Both the position numbers and the translations under genes were made by a program. The notes beneath the pieces are model-generated. The model saw nothing but the letters and a program-made list of their open reading frames with translations. It did not search any database and was not told the DNA's origin. Shown piece after piece: positions 24,863-30,632 of a stretch of 30,632 nt of DNA; position 1 is the first letter of the stretch, and the number at the start of each line of letters is the position of its first letter. The stretch is from an uncultured Desulfobacterium sp. (GTDB lineage Bacteria; Desulfobacterota; Desulfobacteria; Desulfobacterales; Desulfobacteraceae): assembly GCA_937124525.1 (NCBI GenBank), contig CAKZLA010000473.1, forward strand, positions 1-30,632, read 5' to 3'.

Positions 24863-25873
24863 TTACATGTTTTTTATCCTTGATATCCATCGTTCAGGAA
24901 CAATGCTGGAAAATTTTTGGTAAACAGGCATCATGGCCTTCTGAAGAACTTTTTTCTGGCTCTCATTTAAAGTCGTTATTCCGGGATGGCCATGGGTTTT
25001 TGCATAGGCCCTGATCAGTTCTGATTGTTGTATGTCCAGCTCCTGCGCTTTTTTCCTGACTTCCAGTGTAACCTCATCCAGTATAACGGTTAGTTTCTTC
25101 CTGATATATTTGGGCAATTTTTCCCAAAAGGTGTCGTTGATGATCACCACATACCCAAGATATCCATGATGTGAAAATGTAATATATTGCTGTACTTTGT
25201 GGAAATTGCCGGTGTAAATATTAGAGGCCGTGTTTTCCTGTCCATCCACAAGCCCCTTTTCAATAACGTTATACACCTCCTGGAAGGGGAGGCGAATACC
25301 TGTTGCACCCAGAGATTTCATCTGGGTTTCCAGAACATCGGAGCTCATGATTCTAAATTTAAGTCCCTTGAAATCATCGGGGGATAAAAGAGGATGAACA
25401 TTGGAGGTAAACTGTTTAAACGCATTATCCCAGAAGGTGAGAAGTCGAATATCCAGATTGCGGTTTAGAAAAATTTCCTTCATCTCCTTTCCAATGGCAC
25501 CGTCCATGGTATCGTGGAGGGATTGGATATCGGAAAAGAGAAAGGGCATGTCAAACAGCTGCAATGCCGGGACAATGCCCATGAATTTAGCCGAAGAGGG
25601 GGCTGCCATTTCAAGATCTCCTGCGGCCAAGGCTTCAATGGCTTCATTATCCTGATAAAGGCTTCCATTGGCAAACACCTCCACCCGTACCTTTCCATGC
25701 AATTCCTGGTTGACACGACGTGCAAATTCCTCTGCCCCCCATCCTTTGGGGGTGTTTTTGGCAACTACATGGGAAAATCGGATGACAATGGGACCATCCG
25801 ATGCCAGTGATTTCCCCAGTATTGTAATTAAAATCAGCAGACCCAGTAAGAAAAACCCATATTTTTTTTCCAC
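24863..25873 (-). CDS. dctP: TRAP transporter solute-binding protein, DctP type (orphan)
   Basis: A 336-residue periplasmic C4-dicarboxylate-type binding protein. The signal peptide is about residues 1-24 (MEKKYGFFLLGLLILITILG, then KSLA). Family motifs include IVIRFSHVVAKNTPKG, the GDLEMAAPSSAKF segment, GLKFRIMSSDVLE with the Arg that normally clamps the ligand carboxylate, and GLVDGQENTASNI. The start is a GTG at 25873 with GAGGAG about eight bases upstream. No DctQ or DctM gene adjoins it: the upstream neighbour is a different, TAXI-type system on the other strand and the downstream neighbour is a convergent two-component pair. It may serve a distant permease or act as the ligand presenter of the kinase, as reported for some DctP-sensor pairs. 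Confidence 0.93.
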   Translation of the reverse strand: MEKKYGFFLLGLLILITILGKSLASDGPIVIRFSHVVAKNTPKGWGAEEFARRVNQELHGKVRVEVFANGSLYQDNEAIEALAAGDLEMAAPSSAKFMGIVPALQLFDMPFLFSDIQSLHDTMDGAIGKEMKEIFLNRNLDIRLLTFWDNAFKQFTSNVHPLLSPDDFKGLKFRIMSSDVLETQMKSLGATGIRLPFQEVYNVIEKGLVDGQENTASNIYTGNFHKVQQYITFSHHGYLGYVVIINDTFWEKLPKYIRKKLTVILDEVTLEVRKKAQELDIQQSELIRAYAKTHGHPGITTLNESQKKVLQKAMMPVYQKFSSIVPERWISRIKNM

Positions 25874-25997
25874 CGATTTCTCCTCTTTGATTCTGGTATA
25901 TACAATTTAGCAGTGTCGATCATGGTGTGTTCCTGATTTTTATGATTCGGATTTTACAATCAAGCAATGGCTGAGGCAATCAGAGAATTTTGTATTT

Positions 25998-26022
25998 CAA
26001 TGTAGGTAAAAATATTACATTG
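25998..26022. promoter_or_regulatory. Dyad CAATGTA-N11-TACATTG in the dctP/TAXI divergent region
   Basis: Perfect seven-base arms are separated by 11 bases. TGTAGGT in the left arm is repeated inverted as ACCTACA at 26073-26079, directly before the -10 box of the TAXI promoter. The site could bind the NarL-type regulator encoded 1 kb away or another dimeric factor. The rest of the 25874-26200 gap holds the two start regions and no gene. Confidence 0.45.
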
Positions 26023-26055
26023 GTGATTTTTTAAAGTTGTATCAAATACTTATTG

Positions 26056-26086
26056 TTGTTTGTAAGAAAAACACCTACACTATAAT
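26056..26086 (+). promoter_or_regulatory. Putative promoter of the TAXI-TRAP operon
   Basis: A perfect TATAAT -10 box (26081-26086) is preceded by TTGTTT (26056-26061) at a rather long 19-base spacing. A start near 26093 would give a leader of about 108 bases. Confidence 0.5.
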
Positions 26087-26200
26087 CAGAAATACCCGCA
26101 TTGATCTTTATCCATTGCGCTGTTAAAAAAATATCATGTAGCATTTGTGATCAAGGTCCATTCAACACAACGCATTACATATTAATTCAAGGAGAGTTTC

Positions 26201-27175
26201 ATGAAACGCAAACACGTTGTTCTTATTACAGGAATCTGTCTTTTCTCTGCCATGTCACTGATTTTTTCAGCATCTGCATTTGCAAAAAAAGAAAGAATTA
26301 TTTTTGGTGGTGGTCCTGCCGGTGGTACCTTCCAGGTGGTGGCCAATGCCATCCAGGTTTTTAAACCTATTAAAGCTGCCGAAACTTTTAAGGTGCAGGC
26401 CCAGTCTTCAGCCGGATCTGTGGAGAATTTAAGAAAAACAAATGCGGGGCGGCAGCACATGAGCGTTGTCTATTCCGGTCATGTATGGCTGGGAAGCAAA
26501 GGCAAGATGAAGAACGATACTAAGGTATATGAAAATGTTAAGGCGGTATCTTATCTTTATGGTGCTCCGGGTCAGCTGGTTGTTCGTGCCGGTTCCGGCA
26601 TTAAAAGTGTAAAAGACCTTGTGGGCAAAAAAGTGGGCGTGGGCAATGCTGGTTCCGGTGCCTTTGCCAATTGTGAACTTTTCTTTTCCCACATGGGTGT
26701 CTGGGATAAAATAGAAAGAAATGCCATGGGTTACAATGATGCAGCCCAGGCCTTTGGAAACAATCAGCTGGATGCCTTCTGGCTGTTTACGGCATTCCCA
26801 AGTGGTGCTGTCATCATGGCAGCCCAGACCAATGACATTGATATGGTTAATCTGGGCGCAGATGCCGAAGCTTCTGGATTTTATAAGGAATACCCCTATT
26901 TTTCAAAGCTGATAATCCCTGCTGGAACCTACAAGGGTGCTGACTATGACTCTCCTTCTTTCCAGGATTCAGCCCTTTGGGTTGCCAATGCCGATGTGTC
27001 TGCCGATGTCGTATATGAGATGCTCTCCATAGTCTATACTGACGAGGGCCTCAAACACATGATCGGTCAGAAAAAGACTTTTAAAGAGATGGCCATTAAA
27101 ACGGGTATCAAGGGAATCGTTACCCCCCTTCATCCCGGTGCTGAGAAGTTCTGGAAAGAAAAAGGTCTCTTGTAA
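26201..27175 (+). CDS. TAXI-family TRAP transporter solute-binding protein
   Basis: A 324-residue periplasmic protein. The signal peptide ends at about residue 28 (FSASAFA-KK). The mature start ERIIFGGGPAGGTFQVVANAIQ is the glycine-rich TAXI signature, followed by QSSAGSVENLRKTNAGRQHMSVV, the SVKDLVGKKVGVGNAGSGA loop, and the MGYNDAAQAFGNNQLDAFWLF hinge region. The TAXI family differs in fold details from DctP and is known for glutamate, 2-oxoglutarate and related acids; the ligand here is unknown. AAGGAG lies seven bases before the ATG. A fused permease gene follows on the same strand after a terminator-like hairpin, so the binding protein is probably made in excess over the permease. Confidence 0.95.
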   Translation: MKRKHVVLITGICLFSAMSLIFSASAFAKKERIIFGGGPAGGTFQVVANAIQVFKPIKAAETFKVQAQSSAGSVENLRKTNAGRQHMSVVYSGHVWLGSKGKMKNDTKVYENVKAVSYLYGAPGQLVVRAGSGIKSVKDLVGKKVGVGNAGSGAFANCELFFSHMGVWDKIERNAMGYNDAAQAFGNNQLDAFWLFTAFPSGAVIMAAQTNDIDMVNLGADAEASGFYKEYPYFSKLIIPAGTYKGADYDSPSFQDSALWVANADVSADVVYEMLSIVYTDEGLKHMIGQKKTFKEMAIKTGIKGIVTPLHPGAEKFWKEKGLL

Positions 27176-27190
27176 TTCATAATTTCCCAT

Positions 27191-27239
27191 GGTGCAGATG
27201 AAATGCTCGGATGACGATTTTGTCTGCATCGTTTTTTTT
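27191..27239 (+). terminator. Terminator-like hairpin between TAXI binding-protein and permease genes
   Basis: GGTGCAGATGAAA (27191-27203) pairs with TTTTGTCTGCATC (27218-27230), with two weak positions, and is followed by eight T. It lies 15 bases after the binding-protein stop. Partial termination here would lower permease expression, a common arrangement in binding-protein-dependent operons. Confidence 0.65.
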
Positions 27240-27367
27240 AACACCCCTCCAGCCGGTTTTTAAAACTGAAAAAAAGCATCCTTCATTATCTGGTTGACGT
27301 TTTCTCAAAATATTCCCTTATTTTCTGGTGATTTTCTCAAAAAAATGTCAACTATTTTTGAGGAGAT

Positions 27368-27427
27368 ATGAAGGATGCCAAAAAAAGAACCATAACAACA
27401 GGCGGCCAACAGTGTACGAAAAATTAA
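27368..27427 (+). other. 19-codon frame with strong ribosome site overlapping the permease start
   Basis: GAGGAG is followed three bases later by an ATG (27368) opening MKDAKKRTITTGGQQCTKN and a stop at 27425-27427. It is out of frame with the permease, whose in-frame GTG (27412) lies inside it. One extra A in the seven-A run at 27380-27386 would fuse it to the permease frame. It is either a coupling leader or a sign of a frameshift. Confidence 0.4.
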
Positions 27428-29142
27428 ATCAATTTGAAAAAATAGTATTTGATGTGTGCTCGGTGATTCTTGTACTGTTTTACTCCTATGCCGCGGTCAT
27501 ACAGCCGGCATCCACCCAGTATCACAGGGGCATCTATGTTATAATCACCTATGTTCTCATTTTTTTGCTGTATAAATCCAAATCATCCATCATGCGAATA
27601 GTGGATTATCTGTTAATCCTCTTATCTATTTTCTGTGTGGGTTATTGGATTCTGAACTTTGAAGCCATCAATTACCGTACCGGTGCCGAGACCCAGTTTG
27701 ACATGATGGTGGCCATTGTGGGTGTTTTGATCGGCATTGAACTGGCCCGTCGGGTGGTGGGAAATGTCTTTGTTTTGATCGGTGTTGTCATGCTGGTTTA
27801 CGGGGTGTATGGATATCTGGCCCCGGATCTGGTGTCCCATGCAGGGGCACCCTTCACAGAGCTATGTACCAGTATTTTTTATAAGAGTGATGGTGTGTTT
27901 GGCATCATGGCCAATGTCCTTGCCACCTATGTGATTTTGTTTGTGCTTTTTGGTGCCTTTCTGGAAAAATGCGGTGCCCAGCGATTTTTCATTGACTGGC
28001 CCCTGGCTGCTGTGGGTCATAAGGTGGGGGGGCCTGCCAAAGTATCGGTGATCGCCAGTGGTCTTTTTGGCTCTATTTCAGGCAGTGCCATTGCCAACAC
28101 CGTTTCCACCGGGGCATTTACCATCCCTATGATGAAAAAAGCCGGATTTAGACCCCATGTGGCCGGTGCCATTGAACCGGCTGCCTCCATTGGCGGTATG
28201 TTCATGCCCCCCATCATGGGTGCCGGGGGATTTATCATGGCAGAACTCACCGGGCTTCCCTATTCCAGAATCATGCTGGTGGCCATTTTCCCGGCTTTCA
28301 TGTACTTTTTTTCAGTCTTTGTTATGGTGCACTATGAAGCCAAGCGCTTTAACATTGTGGGTGAAAAATCAGAACACAGTGCCATGGAAATTTTTAAGAA
28401 AGAATGGTTCTATATGCTTCCCCTGGTGTTGATAACCATTTTCATGTTGACAGGGTTTTCCCCGGGATATTCAGCCATCATCGGCCTTATATCCTGCATT
28501 GCCATCAGCTGGGTGAGAAAGGATACCCGCATGGGGTTCAAGGAATTTGTTGAAGCCTCACGGGAAGGGACAGAGAATAGCCTCAAGGTGGGGGCCACGG
28601 TGGGAATCATTGGTATTATTATCGGTGTGCTCACTTTTTCCGGTCTGGTGTTAACCTTTGCCGACATCATGATTGAACTTGCCGGCGGGTCCCTTTTGAT
28701 GACCATCATGATGGTGGCAATGGCCTCCCTGGTGCTGGGAATGGGGGTTCCGGTCACCGCAGCCTATCTTATCACCGCCGTTGTGGCGGTGCCTGCCTTG
28801 ACCCATCTTGGGGTCAATGAACTTGCCGCCCACATGATCGTTTACTGGCTTTCCCAGGATTCCAATATCACGCCGCCAGTGTGCATTGCCGCCTTTGCCG
28901 GGGCAACCATTGCCAAGGCCAATATGTGGAAGACGGCTTTCACCGCCTTTAAGTTTGCCAAATTCCTTTACCTGGGACCGCTTCTTTTTGGCTATGTACC
29001 TGGATTTTCCCTGGACGGCTCCACCATGGATATCACCAAGGCCTTTGTTTTCATCGTTTTGGGTACCTGGGCCTATTCCTGGTTTTTCAGCTTTATCTGG
29101 ATAGATTACATCAAAGGAATGTTCCAGAAAAAAGTAGCCTGA
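27412..29142 (+). CDS. TRAP transporter permease, fused small and large (4TM/12TM) subunits
   Basis: A hydrophobic protein of at least 576 residues. The N-terminal four-helix part (about 20-150) corresponds to DctQ. The rest is the DctM-like domain with the family hallmarks GLFGSISGSAIANTVSTGAFTIPMMKKAGF, AIEPAASIGGMFMPPIMGAGGF and GMGVPVTAAYLI, read in parts, and SQDSNITPPVCIAAFAGATIAKA near the end. Such fusions accompany TAXI binding proteins, and the TAXI gene lies just upstream. The start is uncertain. The frame is open from a GTG at 27328 without a ribosome site. The only strong ribosome site belongs to an out-of-frame ATG at 27368. I use the GTG at 27412, preceded by AGGCGG. If an A is missing at 27380-27386, the true start is 27368. 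Confidence 0.9.
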   Translation: MYEKLNQFEKIVFDVCSVILVLFYSYAAVIQPASTQYHRGIYVIITYVLIFLLYKSKSSIMRIVDYLLILLSIFCVGYWILNFEAINYRTGAETQFDMMVAIVGVLIGIELARRVVGNVFVLIGVVMLVYGVYGYLAPDLVSHAGAPFTELCTSIFYKSDGVFGIMANVLATYVILFVLFGAFLEKCGAQRFFIDWPLAAVGHKVGGPAKVSVIASGLFGSISGSAIANTVSTGAFTIPMMKKAGFRPHVAGAIEPAASIGGMFMPPIMGAGGFIMAELTGLPYSRIMLVAIFPAFMYFFSVFVMVHYEAKRFNIVGEKSEHSAMEIFKKEWFYMLPLVLITIFMLTGFSPGYSAIIGLISCIAISWVRKDTRMGFKEFVEASREGTENSLKVGATVGIIGIIIGVLTFSGLVLTFADIMIELAGGSLLMTIMMVAMASLVLGMGVPVTAAYLITAVVAVPALTHLGVNELAAHMIVYWLSQDSNITPPVCIAAFAGATIAKANMWKTAFTAFKFAKFLYLGPLLFGYVPGFSLDGSTMDITKAFVFIVLGTWAYSWFFSFIWIDYIKGMFQKKVA

Positions 29143-29154
29143 TAACCCGCAACC

Positions 29155-29235
29155 TTAAAAAGTACTTTATGCCCCCTGAACAGATCTCCTTATTTTTTGG
29201 AAATTATTTCAGAAAAGTGTAAAGTACTTTTTTAA
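29155..29235 (+). repeat. Long stem-loop between permease and usp genes
   Basis: TTAAAAAGTACTTTA (29155-29169) pairs almost perfectly with the complementary TAAAGTACTTTTTT (29220-29233). CTGAA and TTCAG form an inner stem. The T-rich right arm could end or pause permease transcription ahead of the usp gene. A G7 stretch follows at 29250 or so, near the usp start. Confidence 0.45.
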
Positions 29236-29289
29236 ATTTGAAGGAAGTGGGGGGGTACCCACTATCCATTTCCAAAATATGAGGTTAAA

Positions 29290-29817
29290 ATGAAGTTACC
29301 CCAAGTAAACATATCCAATATTTTATATCCCACAGATCTGTCGGACAATGCACGTTATGCCTTTGCCTATGCCGTGAGCCTGGCAGACCTTTACCAGGCA
29401 AAGATTACCATCCTCCATGTGATGCCCGAAGAGCAGAGCATCATGGAAGCCAATGTTTCCGGATATATCAAGCAGGAGAAATGGGATGAGATCAAACATT
29501 CCCATTATAACCAGACCCGGGAATCTTTGATTGCAAAAAAACGGGATCATGTGCTCATCCGGGAGGTGTTGGATCAATTCTCCCAGGATGTTCGCAAGGA
29601 AAATGATACCTCCCTTGCCGATGAGATCATCATTGAGCGAGGCAATCCGGTGAAGGAAATTTTAAAGCAGAGTAAAGAGCGAAACTGCGATCTTATTGTC
29701 ATGGGGAGCCGGGGGCACTCCACCCTGGCCGATGTGATGATGGGCAGTATCACCAAGCGGGTTCTTCGACGCTCTGATGTACCTGTGCTGGTGGTGCGCC
29801 TTCCCGATGAAAATTAA
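29290..29817 (+). CDS. Universal stress protein (UspA family)
   Basis: A 175-residue cytoplasmic single-domain USP with the Rossmann-like fold. It begins NISNILYPTDLSDNARYAFAYAVSLA and ends VPVLVVRLPDEN. The nucleotide-binding motif G-x2-G-x9-G-S is present at Gly139, Gly142, Gly152 and Ser153 (VMGSRGHS then GSITKRVL), so it is the ATP-binding type. It is somewhat longer than the usual 140-150 residues because of an insert around 55-95. USP genes commonly accompany TRAP transporters; TeaD of Halomonas, beside the ectoine TRAP system, binds ATP and modulates uptake. A similar role here is inference from position. No ribosome consensus is clear; GAGGTTAAA precedes the ATG. Confidence 0.92.
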   Translation: MKLPQVNISNILYPTDLSDNARYAFAYAVSLADLYQAKITILHVMPEEQSIMEANVSGYIKQEKWDEIKHSHYNQTRESLIAKKRDHVLIREVLDQFSQDVRKENDTSLADEIIIERGNPVKEILKQSKERNCDLIVMGSRGHSTLADVMMGSITKRVLRRSDVPVLVVRLPDEN

Positions 29818-29845
29818 ATCAGGCTGATTTTACCCGAAAATTGTT

Positions 29846-29872
29846 AGCACCAGGCCGGTGCTTTTTTTTAGA
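29846..29872 (+). terminator. Intrinsic terminator after usp
   Basis: AGCACC-AGGCC-GGTGCT followed by eight T, 28 bases after the usp stop. Its T run reaches the 3' end of the convergent aat gene. A second, longer hairpin follows inside the aat end (29875-29890 with 29893-29908) and also runs into six T on the plus strand, so it may act as a back-up. Confidence 0.75.
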
Positions 29873-30560
29873 AGAACCCGTTAAAGGACCAGGGTCCTTT
29901 GACGGGTTTTTTGTTTAAAGACTGGGCAAGTTTTTGTATAAACAGGCTTCGAGGGATATCCACAGCCCCCATGGACGACAGATGGTTAGTGGCCACCTGG
30001 CAGTCAATGAGATCAAACTTCAGGGCCGTCAGATGATGACACAGGGCCGCTAGGGCCACCTTGGAGCTGTTGCTCACAAGGGAAAACATGGATTCTCCAA
30101 AAAAGGTGCGTCCCAGTGAAATCCCGTAAAGTCCCCCCACAAGAACCTTGTTCTGCCAGGCTTCCACGGAATGGGCCAGGCCCATTTCGTAGAGATGTAT
30201 GTAGGCCGGGATCATGCCGTCCACCAGCCAGGTCTCTTCACCTCTCCGGGTGCGCGAATCTGCACATGCCGTGATAACCTCCCTGAAACAGGTGTCCATG
30301 GTGATGGTGAACTGACCTTTGCGGATGCATTTTTTAAGGCTTCGGGAGATATTAACCTTGCGGGGAAACAGCACCATTCTGGGGTCCGGGGACCACCACA
30401 AAATGGGTTCTCCAGGGGAAAACCAGGGGAAAATACCATTCTGATAGGCCAGGATGAGGCGCTGGGGGGATAAATCCCCCCCCACACCCAGCAGTCCGTC
30501 TTCCCGTGCCAGGTGGGGCGGGGGAAAAATAAGGGCTTCGGATAATCTGAAAACCGGCAT
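29868..30560 (-). CDS. aat: Leucyl/phenylalanyl-tRNA--protein transferase
   Basis: A 230-residue enzyme that transfers Leu or Phe from aminoacyl-tRNA to proteins with N-terminal Lys or Arg, creating an N-degron for ClpS-ClpAP. Conserved features are FPPPHLAREDGLLGVGGDLS near the start, the YQNGIFPWFSPGEPILWWSPDPRMVL block, SVEAWQNKVLVGGLYGISLG, and FFGESMFS followed by NSSKVAL. Length equals the E. coli enzyme (about 234). It starts immediately after the stop of clpA, whose product degrades the substrates it tags, so the two are co-transcribed. Its last 15 codons contain a 16-bp inverted repeat that doubles as a terminator for the opposite strand. Confidence 0.97.
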   Translation of the reverse strand: MPVFRLSEALIFPPPHLAREDGLLGVGGDLSPQRLILAYQNGIFPWFSPGEPILWWSPDPRMVLFPRKVNISRSLKKCIRKGQFTITMDTCFREVITACADSRTRRGEETWLVDGMIPAYIHLYEMGLAHSVEAWQNKVLVGGLYGISLGRTFFGESMFSLVSNSSKVALAALCHHLTALKFDLIDCQVATNHLSSMGAVDIPRSLFIQKLAQSLNKKPVKGPWSFNGFF

Positions 30561-30632
30561 TTATTTTTTATAATTAAAGGAAAGTTCGTCGTTGCGAATT
30601 CCCATGGACACGGTGCCGCCCTTTTCCAGCTG
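30561..30632 (-). CDS. clpA: C-terminal end of ClpA (ATP-dependent Clp protease ATP-binding subunit)
   Basis: The last 23 codons of a minus-strand gene run from the window edge to TAA at 30561-30563: QLEKGGTVSMGIRNDELSFN then YKK. The LxxGGxVxV...LSFxY pattern is that of the extreme C-terminus of ClpA. The gene order clpA-aat with no gap, linking the unfoldase of the N-degron pathway with its tagging enzyme, supports the call. The rest of the gene is outside the window, so identity rests on a short match plus context. Confidence 0.75.
   Translation of the reverse strand, partial: QLEKGGTVSMGIRNDELSFNYKK

Noticed and set aside
1..30632. CRISPR arrays, tRNA or rRNA genes, complete insertion sequences, prophage genes
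   Set aside because: No regularly spaced direct repeats, no cloverleaf or rRNA segments, and no intact transposase or phage structural gene were seen on either strand.

Overview
The window looks like chromosomal DNA from an anaerobic deltaproteobacterium of the Desulfobacterales type (Desulfobacter/Desulfobacula-like). This is inferred from gene content: TRAP and TAXI solute-binding proteins, an LctP-type permease, a P-loop protein of the kind encoded beside 2-oxoacid:ferredoxin oxidoreductases plus a decayed beta subunit of such an enzyme, a Cache chemoreceptor, and an IlvD with the PGHxHL signature of E. coli-like dehydratases. No rRNA or tRNA gene was found, so the taxon is a guess.

Layout. 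(1) 1-6819: the tail of a membrane protein, then a same-strand housekeeping run: Hsp20 chaperone, Lon protease, RlpA/SPOR lipoprotein, GmhB-type heptose phosphatase and a RecD2-like helicase. (2) 6925-14197: an accessory catabolic block bounded by two copies of a ~130-bp MITE-like inverted-repeat element in opposite orientation. It holds a fumarylacetoacetate-hydrolase-family enzyme, a beta-hydroxyacid dehydrogenase, a P-loop ATPase and a lactate-permease-family transporter (all minus), and a divergent RraA-like aldolase/decarboxylase (plus). Its promoter regions are rich in dyads, including an almost perfect FadR/GntR-type operator. Just outside the right copy lies a frameshifted, internally deleted remnant of a 2-oxoacid:ferredoxin oxidoreductase beta subunit. 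(3) 14781-17770: an orphan ABC-type substrate-binding protein followed by a Cache methyl-accepting chemotaxis protein, closed by a terminator. (4) 18082-21695 (minus): ilvD-ilvB preceded by a previously uncalled 28-codon leader peptide in which 17 codons are Ile, Leu or Val, then an 18-bp terminator hairpin: a textbook-style ilv attenuator. (5) 22057-25873: a Cache/PAS NarL-type histidine kinase, its response regulator, and a convergent orphan TRAP binding protein (DctP). (6) 26201-29817: a TAXI-TRAP binding protein, fused TRAP permease and universal stress protein. (7) 29868-30632 (minus): the end of clpA and aat, the N-degron protein-degradation pair.

How it fits together. Both ends carry protein quality-control genes (hsp20-lon; clpA-aat). 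The middle is about sensing and importing small organic acids: three solute-binding proteins, one LctP permease, one TRAP permease, a chemoreceptor and a two-component system. The observations I rate highest are the ilv attenuator, the MITE-bracketed catabolic island, the 2-oxoacid oxidoreductase pseudogene beside it, and the FadR-like operator region. All functions are read from sequence motifs; no database search was possible.
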